Source: Promethearchaeota archaeon
GTDB lineage: Archaea; Asgardarchaeota; Lokiarchaeia; Sigyniarchaeales; SOKP01
NCBI GenBank assembly: GCA_030606485.1
Contig: JAUWGH010000001.1
Coordinates: 848,751-912,750, forward strand
Direction of reading: 5' to 3'
Length of the DNA stretch: 64,000 bases
In this document: one piece after another, positions 51,979 to 62,083 of the stretch
Layout of the letters: every line of letters begins with the position of its first letter
Numbering within the stretch: position 1 is the first letter of the stretch
Notes under the pieces: model-generated
The model's database searches: none
Told to the model about the DNA's origin: nothing
The model's input: only the letters and a program-made list of their open reading frames with translations
Program-made: the position numbers and the translations under genes

Positions 51979-54816
51979 ATGGAGCAAATTAATGCACATT
52001 CTATAAGCTTTGAAGAAGTTGTAAAGGCATTTAATAGTTCAATTGATACTGGCTTAACAGAATCAAAAGTGAGCGCAAACCTCGAAAAGTACGGGAGAAA
52101 TGAATTAATTAAAGAAAAAGGAAAGACGGCATTGGATATATTTTTAAGTCAATTTAAGGACTTTCTAATTTATTTATTGATTTTTGCAATTATAATATCA
52201 GTAATAATAGGAGCATGGGAAGCATCCCGACCAGGTGCTTCAGCATGGTCTTCAGAATATACTGATGCAGTTGTAATACTCGCTATATTAATTGTTAATG
52301 CAATTCTAGGGTTTTATCAAGAATATAAAGCAGAAAAATCTCTTGAAAGTTTAAAAAAATTAGCACCTCATTATGCTAAAGTACGAAGAGAAGGAATAGT
52401 TAAGGAAATAAGCGTCGAAGAAGTTGTTCCTGGAGATATTGTGTTAGTAGAGGAAGGAGATAAATTTCCCGCAGATATAAGACTAACGAAACAATTCTCA
52501 CTTTATGTGGATGAAGCACTATTAACAGGAGAATCGCAACCAGTTAAGAAACAATTAGACATTGTAGATGAAAAGATGATTTTAGCAGATAGAATCAACC
52601 TTGGATATATGAATACTATAATTACGCGGGGGAATGGAGAAGGTATTGTAATTGGAACAGGAATGAAAACAGAAATCGGAAAGATTGCAGGAAAACTACA
52701 AGAAGAGGTTATAGAACCAAGTCCTTTCCAGAAAGAAGTTAATAGATTCGGAAAACAGTTAGGAATAATAATAATGATAATATGTGGTGCTGTCTTTTTA
52801 GTTGAAGTGGTTCTAATAATAGTTACGGGAGGTTTTGTTTTTACAGAACAAAATATTGAGGAAATCATAACTGCATTTGAAATAGCGATAAGTTTAGCAG
52901 TTTCTGCCGTGCCTGAAGGATTAATTGTAGTGATCACTGTTGTTATGAGCATCGGAATGAGAAAAATGGCAAATCGAAATGCATTGGTGAGGAAACTGAC
53001 GGCTGTCGAAACTTTAGGAAGAGTGAATGTGATCTGTTCTGATAAAACCGGGACTTTGACTAAAAATGAAATGACCGTTGTAAAATTATATGTAGATGAT
53101 AAAGAGCTTCCCATTGAAGGTGTTGGATACAACATTAATGGAAGCATACTCAAAAGTGAAAAATCAATCGTTAATAATGATGATCTTAAAATATTTTTGG
53201 AAGTATGTATGTTTTGCAATAATTCTCATGTTAGTTTAGTTGATCAAAAATCCGGAGATCTAACAGTTGTAGGGGATCCTACTGAAATTTCTATGAAAGT
53301 AGTAGCATTAAAGGGAAATATTGATCAATCTTTTGATAAATTAGATGAGATTCCTTTTAATTCTGATAGAAAAATGATGACGGTAATTGGAAAAAAAGAC
53401 AGAAAAATAATTGCTTATATAAAAGGAGCACCTGATGTTCTCATGATGAATGCTTCTAAGGTATTATTAAATGGTGAAGTAAAACCTATTGACGTTTTAA
53501 AAGAAAAAATCATAAAGCAAAATGAAGAATTTGCAAAAAATGCGTTAAGAGTTCTTGGAGTTGCCTATAAAGAATTGGATTCGGACTACGATATTAATGA
53601 AGTGGAAAAAGATTTTACATATCTTGGGTTGGTTGGTATAATTGATCCGGCAAGAGATGAGGTAAAAGATTCAATAATAGAAGCAAAAAATGCAGGAATT
53701 AGAACAATTATGATTACGGGTGATCATAAAATTACGGCTATGGCGATCGCACATCAAATAGGTTTAACTGAATCAGATGAGGCAATTACTGGTATAGAAT
53801 TAGAGGAGATGAATGACGATGAGCTACGAGAGAAAGTTAAAACGGTCGACATTTTTGCAAGAGTTACGTCAGAACATAAATTAAGAATTTTAAAAAGATT
53901 AAAAGAACTAGATATGGTTGTATCTATGACTGGCGATGGAGTTAATGACGCTCCAGCTGTAAAAGGGGCACATGTTGGTGTTGCCATGGGAATAAAAGGT
54001 ACAGAAGTTACTCAAGAAGCTTCAGAAATGATATTAATTGATGATAATTATTCAACAATTGTTAACGCAATAGAAGAAGGGAGAGGTATATTTGAAACAA
54101 CTAAAGGTTTCTTTCGCTACATGTTAAGCACTAATTTTGATGAGATTTTTTTGATTTTAACAGCCTATATTGTTATGAAATTATTTGCAAATATATTTAT
54201 AGGTCCTCCAGTTTTGCCAATTCAGATTCTTTGGTTAAATATTGCAACAGATGGCATACCTGCAATGGTTCTGGGATTGACTCCTACAGATCCCGATGTG
54301 ATGAAACAGAAACCGCGAAAAGGTTATTCTTTAATAGAAGATATAAAGGGACCAGTCCTTTTTCTGGGAATCTATACTTCCATCACAGATATTAGTCTTT
54401 ATTTACTTCTATGGGCATGGTTAATTCCAGCTTGGAGTTTAATCGATCCTAACTTAGCAAACTATTTAATTGATCCAATAGCTCAACAATATGCAATTAC
54501 ATTAACGCAAACAATTATATTTACAAATTTAGTAATTTGTGAATTATTGTTTGTATTCACATGTACTTCTAATATAAAACCATTTTATAAGTTTCCTAAT
54601 AAGCATTTATTTTGGGCCGTAGGACTATCTCTTGGACTACAATTTTTATTACTTTATACCCCAATAGGTCTCGCATTTCGTATTATGCCTTTAACACAAT
54701 GGTATCATTGGGTTACGGTTTTTATTGGCGCATTTAGTGTTTCCGTTGTTGATGAGTTGAGAAAATATAAATTAAGAAGGAAACAGAGAAAAATTCTAAA
54801 TTCTACAATTATCTAA
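51979..54816 (+). CDS. Ca2+-type P-type ATPase (type IIA/PacL-like), copy 2
   Basis: A 945-residue tandem paralogue of the preceding pump, colinear along its whole length, with Asp355 in SDKTGTLT, TGES, PEGL and NIATDGIPAM. Most differences lie in the M3-M4 region, parts of the nucleotide-binding domain and the M7-M8 loop. All ion-site motifs are kept, so both should pump the same cation, possibly under different conditions. The start ATG has GGAG close upstream. A T9 tract follows. Confidence 0.9.
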   Translation: MEQINAHSISFEEVVKAFNSSIDTGLTESKVSANLEKYGRNELIKEKGKTALDIFLSQFKDFLIYLLIFAIIISVIIGAWEASRPGASAWSSEYTDAVVILAILIVNAILGFYQEYKAEKSLESLKKLAPHYAKVRREGIVKEISVEEVVPGDIVLVEEGDKFPADIRLTKQFSLYVDEALLTGESQPVKKQLDIVDEKMILADRINLGYMNTIITRGNGEGIVIGTGMKTEIGKIAGKLQEEVIEPSPFQKEVNRFGKQLGIIIMIICGAVFLVEVVLIIVTGGFVFTEQNIEEIITAFEIAISLAVSAVPEGLIVVITVVMSIGMRKMANRNALVRKLTAVETLGRVNVICSDKTGTLTKNEMTVVKLYVDDKELPIEGVGYNINGSILKSEKSIVNNDDLKIFLEVCMFCNNSHVSLVDQKSGDLTVVGDPTEISMKVVALKGNIDQSFDKLDEIPFNSDRKMMTVIGKKDRKIIAYIKGAPDVLMMNASKVLLNGEVKPIDVLKEKIIKQNEEFAKNALRVLGVAYKELDSDYDINEVEKDFTYLGLVGIIDPARDEVKDSIIEAKNAGIRTIMITGDHKITAMAIAHQIGLTESDEAITGIELEEMNDDELREKVKTVDIFARVTSEHKLRILKRLKELDMVVSMTGDGVNDAPAVKGAHVGVAMGIKGTEVTQEASEMILIDDNYSTIVNAIEEGRGIFETTKGFFRYMLSTNFDEIFLILTAYIVMKLFANIFIGPPVLPIQILWLNIATDGIPAMVLGLTPTDPDVMKQKPRKGYSLIEDIKGPVLFLGIYTSITDISLYLLLWAWLIPAWSLIDPNLANYLIDPIAQQYAITLTQTIIFTNLVICELLFVFTCTSNIKPFYKFPNKHLFWAVGLSLGLQFLLLYTPIGLAFRIMPLTQWYHWVTVFIGAFSVSVVDELRKYKLRRKQRKILNSTII

Positions 54817-54827
54817 TAACGAGATTA

Positions 54828-54836
54828 TTTTTTTTT
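54828..54836 (+). terminator. T9 terminator after second ATPase gene
   Basis: Nine T follow the stop by 11 bases. Confidence 0.45.
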
Positions 54837-54932
54837 ATTAATTTTTATTATAATTTTTTTCAAGATAATTAAATGGGAAATTTTTTGTCTTAAATAATAA
54901 ATTGAAAATTCTGATAAACTAAATTTAGATAT

Positions 54933-56012
54933 TCATAATAGAAATACTGGTTCTTTATCATCTGGAATTTCTTTAAAGAACATACCAATACCTAAAATCT
55001 TAAATGTATCTTGAACATTTATATTTTCTTTTGCAGAAGTTTCTATAAAGGAACATTTCAATTCAGCGGCTTTTTTTTCTCCCTCTTCAGTAGATACTTG
55101 CCTCTTATCCTCTAAATCAATTTTATTTCCAATTAAAACAAAAGGTATTTCGCCTATCTCAATTTTAGCATCGTTATACCAGTAATCAACCCTCTCAAAC
55201 GTTTCTCTCCTTGTCACGTCATATACAATAAACACGGCTTGAGTATTGGAATAATATATATGTCTAACACGACTGAAAAACTCTTGACCTGCTAAATCAT
55301 AAATTATGAATCTAATTAATGAATCTTTAAATCCTTGAATATAATATTTCGTAGTAGTTATTGATATCCCAAGTGTTGGCCTATAATCTGCAGAATATTG
55401 TTTTTTAACAAATTGAGTCACAAGAGTTGTTTTTCCAACCCCCGAATCACCGAGAATTATTAGTTTAAAAAATTTTTCTTTCTTTTTTCTTTCTATCTGA
55501 AATTCATGGTTTCCTTTTTTTACAGCCGCTTTCATTAAATCTCCTTCAAATGATTCACCAATACCAAATTTAGGAATTGTTAAGGTATTATATTTTAAAT
55601 CAAATTTATTTTCCAATATTTGTGCTACTTTCTCAACAAGTAAATAACAATAAGGTAAAGCAAATTTTGCATCCAATGTGAAGTAGGTTATTATGAGAAC
55701 AATTGCCTCTGGACCTGCTTCTAAGAAGATTAAACGATGATCTTTTATTTCAAATGTTATCAAACCTAATTCTCCAATTCCATAATCTTTAGATATTTTT
55801 TTTGACATCGGTTCAATTGAACTAAGAAATGCACCATAAATTTCTTCTCTCTCAGACTCCTCTAATCCATCATCTAATAATTCAGACAAGGTGTATTTAC
55901 TTATTAAAAGTCCTTGACGATTATAGATCATTATTGCATCTACTTCACTTATCACTTCAATAAAATTCTTCATCAGTTCTAAGAGCAACTTTTCCTTCTG
56001 CAATACTTTCAT
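54933..56012 (-). CDS. Longin/roadblock-like domain fused to a Rab-like GTPase
   Basis: A 359-residue protein. Residues ~1-140 are an alpha-beta domain of longin/roadblock type (VDAIMIYNRQGLLIS, LGLITFEIKDHRLIFLE, AIVLIITYF). After a short linker, residues 180-345 form a Rab-type GTPase: GDSGVGKT (188-195), RPTLGI, YDLAGQ (238-243), NKID (296-299) and ETSAK (about 327-331). It should bind and hydrolyse GTP. It is organised like the 29166 protein, but its GTPase is Rab- rather than Arf-like and its N-terminal domain is more divergent. GGAAGG precedes the ATG. No lipidation motif. Confidence 0.87.
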   Translation of the reverse strand: MKVLQKEKLLLELMKNFIEVISEVDAIMIYNRQGLLISKYTLSELLDDGLEESEREEIYGAFLSSIEPMSKKISKDYGIGELGLITFEIKDHRLIFLEAGPEAIVLIITYFTLDAKFALPYCYLLVEKVAQILENKFDLKYNTLTIPKFGIGESFEGDLMKAAVKKGNHEFQIERKKKEKFFKLIILGDSGVGKTTLVTQFVKKQYSADYRPTLGISITTTKYYIQGFKDSLIRFIIYDLAGQEFFSRVRHIYYSNTQAVFIVYDVTRRETFERVDYWYNDAKIEIGEIPFVLIGNKIDLEDKRQVSTEEGEKKAAELKCSFIETSAKENINVQDTFKILGIGMFFKEIPDDKEPVFLL

Positions 56013-56243
56013 GTGAAACCTTCCAAGTAAATCATTATAACTTCATTTAATCCTAAAAATTTTTGTTTTGGTTTAAAATTTCAAATGGATTCTAGTAAAA
56101 ATTATTTTACTACAATTATCATCTAAATTATCTAATAAAAAATTTTATTAAAAAATCCAAAATTTTTAAGATTTAAAATATTTATAAGATTTAAGTTAAA
56201 AAAAACATAATATCCTCAAGAAATAGAGCAAATTTGATTAATA

Positions 56244-56930
56244 ATGAGTAAAAGTACAGAAATCATAAAAAATTATTTAAGTCAAGGGAAAAAAGTATTA
56301 ACGGAATATGAATCTAAAGAACTATTGGAAAAAATTGGAATACCAATTACCAAACAAAAATTAACCTCCGATAAAAATGATGTTGTGAAATTCGCCGATG
56401 AAATAGGTTATCCTATTGTTATGAAACTCATGGCAGATGATGTTGTTCATAAGTCTGACGCTGGTGCAGTGAAACTAAATCTGCAAAATAAAGATGAGAT
56501 CGAAAAAAGTTTTGATGAATTAATGAGTATTCCATCAAAATCAGAAAAAAAAATTAATATCCAAAAAATGGCTGATGAACCTATTACTGAAATAATTATT
56601 GGTATGACAACAGATCCGCAATTTGGTCCTGCTCTGATGTTTGGAATAGGAGGTATCTTAGTTGAATTACTGGAAGATGTCTCATTTCGAATTGCACCAA
56701 TTGAAAAATTTGACGCAAATGAGATGATTCATGAAATAAAAGGATTTCCTTTGCTAGATGGATTCCGAGGTAAGCCAAAAGCCGACATAGACGCAATTAT
56801 TGATGCTCTATTAAAAGTATCTGATTTAGTTATTCAAAACCCCGAGATTTATGAGATGGATCTTAACCCCATCTTTGTATATAATTCCGGGATAGTTTGC
56901 GTAGATGCCCGGATTATTTTAAAAGATTAA
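56244..56930 (+). CDS. ADP-forming acyl-CoA synthetase beta subunit (ATP-grasp)
   Basis: A 228-residue protein matching the beta subunit of ADP-forming acetyl/acyl-CoA synthetase: ATP-grasp fold with YPIVMKLMADDVVHKSDAGA, GMTTDPQFGPALMFGIGG and EMDLNPI. It takes part in converting acyl-CoA, ADP and phosphate to the acid, CoA and ATP. The alpha (CoA-binding, NDP-forming) subunit is not adjacent, so it must be elsewhere in the genome. Length is normal. Start ATG without ribosome binding site, probably leaderless. Confidence 0.9.
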   Translation: MSKSTEIIKNYLSQGKKVLTEYESKELLEKIGIPITKQKLTSDKNDVVKFADEIGYPIVMKLMADDVVHKSDAGAVKLNLQNKDEIEKSFDELMSIPSKSEKKINIQKMADEPITEIIIGMTTDPQFGPALMFGIGGILVELLEDVSFRIAPIEKFDANEMIHEIKGFPLLDGFRGKPKADIDAIIDALLKVSDLVIQNPEIYEMDLNPIFVYNSGIVCVDARIILKD

Positions 56931-57154
56931 AATTTTTATATTTTTTTAGTTTTTATTTCTGATAATTTTCCTAATTTTCATTTTTAATGAACTTAAAATG
57001 TATTTTTTGAGAGATTCTTAGAAAAATTTGCATTATCTCATAATATCAGATGAAAATATTTATAAAAAACTAAAATAATTAGAAAGAAAGAACTTTTTAA
57101 TTAAATAAAAATTTCAAAAACACCAAATAAATATTAATCAATAACACTAATTTA

Positions 57155-57166
57155 TTCATATATAAG
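57155..57166 (+). promoter_or_regulatory. Putative TATA promoter of the giant surface protein
   Basis: TTCATATATAAG lies ~42 bases before the ATG at 57208, in the position expected for an archaeal TATA box with a short leader. Confidence 0.4.
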
Positions 57167-57207
57167 AGTATATAATTCCCCTAAACATTTCGAAAAGAGA
57201 GATATTT

Positions 57208-60200
57208 ATGTTTAAAAACAAGAAAAAAAGGAATATTATCATTTTATCCTTTGTCTTTATTTGGATGATTGCATTCATACCAAATCTTATGTCCAATCCA
57301 ACTTTTGTTAAAAATGATTCAGAATTTTCTGAGGATATAATAAATAAGAAGGAAAAAAATAAAAATCCAAAAATATCTAATTATACTCCATCATATAATG
57401 CCACTGGTGGAAATTTTAATGTTACTTTACATCAAAGTATAATTAATACAACAAAAATCCAAATAATAAATACCTCTGACATAGACAATATTACATTTTA
57501 TGAAAAATGTCCAACAGAACCAAATTTTAATACATCTTTAATTAATATAACTATTGAAAGTATTTTTGCTCCAAATAAAACATTAATAGTAGAAAATGAG
57601 GGTGGACCAGGCGATTCTGATAAATTGTCAGATAAATATTTTGCTTCTTTTAATGTCTCCTCTAAATGTATCATAAAGAATGTATCAGTAAGAGTGAAAT
57701 GTGACGATACTGATACCTTTTATGTAGATCTTTTTAATGCATCATTACCAGGCGACGACATTAAATATCAATCAGATTTAACTGGAGGATCGACTCTAGC
57801 GAGTTTTGGATTTACAGGTTCATCTCCTCGTCATTGGGAAAATTGCACTGACATAGATTTTGAAATCGACCCAACAAACACATATCAAAATGTTTTTTTT
57901 ATTTCGCTTCAAACTTTAAATAAACAAGGCTGGTGGCATTACGAAGATACGTTAACTAATGGAAATGATTCCATTACTTGGACAGATGTTTCAGCAAATC
58001 CATTGCCATGGCGAGATATGGAGTTAATACTTGATTTAGTTCCAATAAATAATACACCAAATCCACAAGATATTGGATTTAATATTAATAATTCTGCAGT
58101 TACGGGTTATTCTGATGTAAATGGATCCGGTTATTGGAGTTCTACAGACGAATTTTCAAGTAGTTCAGGACATTTGGAATTTAATATGTCTGCTGATTGG
58201 TGGGATGTATCATGTAATATAACTAAAAGATTAATTAATTACACTGAAAGTGATTTAAACGCCAATTCAGAATATAATATTTCTGGAAGCGGAAATCTGG
58301 TTATTTGGAATGTAACAATACCGAATGAAATTGATGTTTTTGAAAATTCTGATTTTAAACATAATTATATTAATTTTACAATTCCTTCATCTTGGGAATT
58401 AATTCAGGCTTTTAATGGAACTGACGAAAAACCGAATTCCACTTGGGATCGTGGAGATAGTTGGCAACTTGTTAATGTCCTTGATGGTGGAAACGGAACA
58501 TTTTGGGGTCTCAATGCGAGCTCAACCAATTTAATTAGTCATATTCGACTATATAAAGAAAGTACACAAATAACAAGCGTAAATTTTTCGGATACAGTTG
58601 ATTTTAAAGTCAATTTCTCGGAAGATATAAGTGGAATAATAAATTTAAGTGTATATTTTCTATCATTAAACAATAATTTAAATCATACTAATTTTAATAA
58701 TACATCTCCAGCTGCCTCATTAATAAATTTAGGTTCTTGGAAGATACAAGAAAATGCGAGTAGATATGGGGAATACACAATTCAAGCAATCTGGAGTAAT
58801 GATACTGCAGCTGGATTTTTAGAAGAATCTTTATTGATTTTTGGTGAAACAGAGACAATATTAATTGAACCAAATCAATATAAGGAATTTCTTAATACAG
58901 CTGAAAAGTTTAATATTACATTCTTTTTTAATGATACTGTTAATGATACGGCAATAAATGGTGCTACGATTAATTATAGTATTGCTGGACAGGCTGAACA
59001 ACAAACTTCTGATAATAATGGGACAGCAGGTTATTATAATATAACTATTGACCCTAAAGATGCGATTATAAAAGCTGGACTTAATAATGTAACCATCTAT
59101 GTTAATAAAACTTATTATAACAATCAAACGCTAATTTATTACTTCAAGAAAGTTAATGCAACTAATTTAATAGGTCCATTTCCGAGCACCAATATTACTA
59201 TCTACAAACAAAATGCTACTTTTCAAATAAATTACTCCACGACAACCGGTATTCCTCTTAACGATTCAACTATTAAATTAGTCGAAATTAGTCCATTTAC
59301 TATATGGTCTTATACAAGAGATGCTCCCACAGCTCCAGGAAACTATACTATTAAAATAAATACAACAGGAATTGATATTGGAGATTATCAGTGTACTTTT
59401 AGAATTTCTTCGCCGGGAAATCATTCGCAAAATATTGTTGTTAATATTAGAATAATTCAAGCAACTACAGAAATATTACTGGAAAGTTATAATCCGACTC
59501 TCGTTAGATGGATGGGCCAGGAACAAACACTTATTTTCAAATTTTACGATACAGATAACGAGGAATTAATAATAAATCCTCCAGGGTTAAATTTCACAGT
59601 TTATAGGAACGCCACTGGTACATTATGGCCGGGAGGTCAAGGAACGCTACAACATTTGGGTGCAGGAAGGTATGAATTAAAAGTGGGTATAACTGGACTA
59701 GATTCGGGCTATTATACAATGGTTATAAATGCCACTCTCATTCCAAATTATAAATATGATTTAGAGACAATTAGTTTCTACATCAGAGGAAATTATTCAG
59801 ATATTGGTTTACTGGAGGTGAACAATCCAGGAGGAGTTATTACCCCCTCAGGAGGGAAATATTACACATTTGTTGAGAGTGATATAAGTATTGAATTCAA
59901 TTATTCAAATACTGAAATTGTAAAGTTTCTTATAGTTCCCGAAGCGAGTATTATATATCGAATTACATACGAAAAAGGGCCATTAATAAATGGCACACTC
60001 AGTTTGACAAACCTATCCGGTTTTGAAAAGATATACGACCAAAACACAAATAGTCATAAAGGGAATCTTGGTACTTCAGGTCTTGGATTGGGCGAATATA
60101 ATATAACAATAGAAATAGCGAATCGAAATTACGAAAATGCTACAACAATTTTTACAATAGTCATCATTGGTAAATTTGATGTTAATGCAACATTATTAAA

Positions 60201-61869
60201 TCCTCCAGAGTCTGTAACCGCAGGCGAATCTTTCAAAATAACAGTAAAAATTGAATATTTAAAGAATGATTCTGTTTGGAGTCCAGTATCTAGTGTAAAT
60301 ATAAGGTGTATCGTTTTAATTAATGGACTTGAGGAACTTGAATATTCAAATTCAACAAATTCTGAAGGAATTGTGCAATTTACTATAACTTTACCATTGG
60401 AAGCTCGAAATATGACAATAACAATTAAAATTTTCCCAACATATAACACGGTTGAAAAGACTAAAGAATTTTCTTCAATCATGGTTAATCCACCGCCAGT
60501 CATTCCAATAGAAATCGTATTAATATTATTAATAATTAGCGCCGTAGTTGCTGTAGGAGCAATTTCATATAAAGTATTCGTCGTGCCCAGAAAAAAGAGA
60601 AAGCGAGAAGCGATTATGGAAGTTGCAACTGCATTTGATGACGCAATTAATTTAGAACAATTACTTGTTTTACATAAAGGGTCAGGAACATGTATTTTCT
60701 TTAAATCATTTGGAGGGGAAACTATTGATCCGGATTTAATTAGCGGCTTTTTATCAGCAGTGCAATCTTTCGGTAAAGAAATTAAATATCAACAGAGTTT
60801 AAACGAAATAACATATGGAGATAAAATGTTATTACTAAGTGATGGAGAAAATATCAGAGTAGCATTAGTCTTGGGTAAAAAAGGTTCAATGGTCTTGAGA
60901 AGAAACTTAACGAGATTTATTAAAATGTTCGAAGGGAGATTTGGACATGTATTACCAGAGTGGAGAGGTGATTTACAAGTATTTCGTGATTCAGATGATT
61001 TAATAGATCAAGCATTTAATACTTCCATTATATTACCTCATGAAATAAATACAGATGTTTCTAAAATTAAACTCGTAAAATCTCCGTTAGCAAGAAGGTT
61101 ATTAAAACTTGCTCAAGATATAACGGTAGAAAAACAAAGGAAGTATTTCTTTCTCGCCTCACTTTTAAATGAAGCTACAGATAAAGTAGGTGAAGAAGCT
61201 GCGGAATTATTCGTTGCTATTAAAGAACTTAGAGATAATGAAGCAATAATCCCAATTAAAATTGATAAAATTGCACCAGAGGCGATTTCTCAACAAGAAT
61301 TAAATATTTTAGGTCAAAAAGTTGCTCAATTAGGTGGATATACACCAGAACAAAAGCAAAGTCTAGTACAGGAATTGGCACATATGAAGCCCGCAGAAAG
61401 AGAGGCATTTTTCTCCAGTTTGATACAAGGAGAGGCAATTGTATCTGCTCCGGTAAGAATTGAAGAAACATCTGTGGAGATTTCTGATGCGAAATCTGCA
61501 AAAACAGAAATGAAGAACTTAGAAAGTAAAGCTAAAGAGTTAATAAAAGGAGGAGACCTGTCAAGGGCGATTCAAATTTATGAAAATACAGCCATATTAG
61601 CAGAAACTTGGAATTTTTTAAAAGAATCAAAAATGTTAAAAGAAAAAGCAAGAGAGGTAAGTATCAAGAATTTAGAGAATGAAATGAAGAATTTAGTTAA
61701 AGATGCAGAGAATGCAGTGAAAGGAAGTCAATATATTGAAGCGTCTGAAAAATATATTCAAGCAGCCCGTAAAGCATCGGAAATTTTTAAATTGGGAGAA
61801 ACAAGTATGCAAAAACAAGTTAGACTGTATGAAAACAAAGCAAAAGAATATGAAAAATACATTAAATAA
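57208..61869 (+). CDS. Giant single-pass surface protein with Ig-like ectodomains and cytosolic longin-like domain
   Basis: A 1553-residue protein. A signal or anchor helix (about 10-28) is followed by ~1070 extracellular residues, rich in beta strands, Asn and N-x-S/T sites, arranged as repeated Ig-like domains. One membrane helix at about 1102-1125 (VLILLIISAVVAVGAISY) is followed by RKKRKR, so the remainder is cytosolic. Residues ~1148-1270 match the longin-like N-terminus of the GTPase at 29166 (GFLSA, ITYGDK and the later WRGD region). Helical TPR-like hairpins end the protein (ELIKGGDLSRAIQIYE; about 1440-1540). Likely a receptor or adhesin whose inner domain contacts GTPases. Confidence 0.85.
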   Translation: MFKNKKKRNIIILSFVFIWMIAFIPNLMSNPTFVKNDSEFSEDIINKKEKNKNPKISNYTPSYNATGGNFNVTLHQSIINTTKIQIINTSDIDNITFYEKCPTEPNFNTSLINITIESIFAPNKTLIVENEGGPGDSDKLSDKYFASFNVSSKCIIKNVSVRVKCDDTDTFYVDLFNASLPGDDIKYQSDLTGGSTLASFGFTGSSPRHWENCTDIDFEIDPTNTYQNVFFISLQTLNKQGWWHYEDTLTNGNDSITWTDVSANPLPWRDMELILDLVPINNTPNPQDIGFNINNSAVTGYSDVNGSGYWSSTDEFSSSSGHLEFNMSADWWDVSCNITKRLINYTESDLNANSEYNISGSGNLVIWNVTIPNEIDVFENSDFKHNYINFTIPSSWELIQAFNGTDEKPNSTWDRGDSWQLVNVLDGGNGTFWGLNASSTNLISHIRLYKESTQITSVNFSDTVDFKVNFSEDISGIINLSVYFLSLNNNLNHTNFNNTSPAASLINLGSWKIQENASRYGEYTIQAIWSNDTAAGFLEESLLIFGETETILIEPNQYKEFLNTAEKFNITFFFNDTVNDTAINGATINYSIAGQAEQQTSDNNGTAGYYNITIDPKDAIIKAGLNNVTIYVNKTYYNNQTLIYYFKKVNATNLIGPFPSTNITIYKQNATFQINYSTTTGIPLNDSTIKLVEISPFTIWSYTRDAPTAPGNYTIKINTTGIDIGDYQCTFRISSPGNHSQNIVVNIRIIQATTEILLESYNPTLVRWMGQEQTLIFKFYDTDNEELIINPPGLNFTVYRNATGTLWPGGQGTLQHLGAGRYELKVGITGLDSGYYTMVINATLIPNYKYDLETISFYIRGNYSDIGLLEVNNPGGVITPSGGKYYTFVESDISIEFNYSNTEIVKFLIVPEASIIYRITYEKGPLINGTLSLTNLSGFEKIYDQNTNSHKGNLGTSGLGLGEYNITIEIANRNYENATTIFTIVIIGKFDVNATLLNPPESVTAGESFKITVKIEYLKNDSVWSPVSSVNIRCIVLINGLEELEYSNSTNSEGIVQFTITLPLEARNMTITIKIFPTYNTVEKTKEFSSIMVNPPPVIPIEIVLILLIISAVVAVGAISYKVFVVPRKKRKREAIMEVATAFDDAINLEQLLVLHKGSGTCIFFKSFGGETIDPDLISGFLSAVQSFGKEIKYQQSLNEITYGDKMLLLSDGENIRVALVLGKKGSMVLRRNLTRFIKMFEGRFGHVLPEWRGDLQVFRDSDDLIDQAFNTSIILPHEINTDVSKIKLVKSPLARRLLKLAQDITVEKQRKYFFLASLLNEATDKVGEEAAELFVAIKELRDNEAIIPIKIDKIAPEAISQQELNILGQKVAQLGGYTPEQKQSLVQELAHMKPAEREAFFSSLIQGEAIVSAPVRIEETSVEISDAKSAKTEMKNLESKAKELIKGGDLSRAIQIYENTAILAETWNFLKESKMLKEKAREVSIKNLENEMKNLVKDAENAVKGSQYIEASEKYIQAARKASEIFKLGETSMQKQVRLYENKAKEYEKYIK
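57617..58273 (+). repeat. Near-identical ectodomain block, copy 1
   Basis: This part of the surface-protein gene is ~90% identical by eye at the nucleotide level to 62520-63173, synonymous sites included, while both flanks are much more divergent. It encodes a beta-sandwich with SDKYFASFNVSSKC and GSSPRHWENCTDID. Confidence 0.75.
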
Positions 61870-61978
61870 TTTTCATAATCTATACAATTAAGGTGATACT
61901 TCTGATAGAATTTATTTTCTTAATTTTTAATTTATAGAAAAACCTTTGTTCTCTATAGCACAGATTTAAGTTTTATCC

Positions 61979-61993
61979 AAAAGTTATATATTT
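61979..61993 (+). promoter_or_regulatory. Putative BRE/TATA promoter of second surface protein
   Basis: AAAAGTTATATATTT, close to the box at 46824, ~100 bases upstream of the second giant gene. Confidence 0.35.
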
Positions 61994-62083
61994 ATGTAAG
62001 TGTATTATTGTATATTTGCGTAATAGATATTTACATTATTAAAGGTATAATTATATCCCCTATTTATAGGAAGAAAAATATAA

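Noticed and set aside
52503..53219. Long minus-strand open frame (238 codons) inside the second ATPase gene, and a similar one at 49362-49949
   Set aside because: Both lie antisense to conserved ATPase coding sequence; their similarity to each other only mirrors that of the two ATPases.
60129..60503. 124-codon minus-strand open frame inside the giant surface protein
   Set aside because: Antisense shadow of a well-supported 1553-codon gene.
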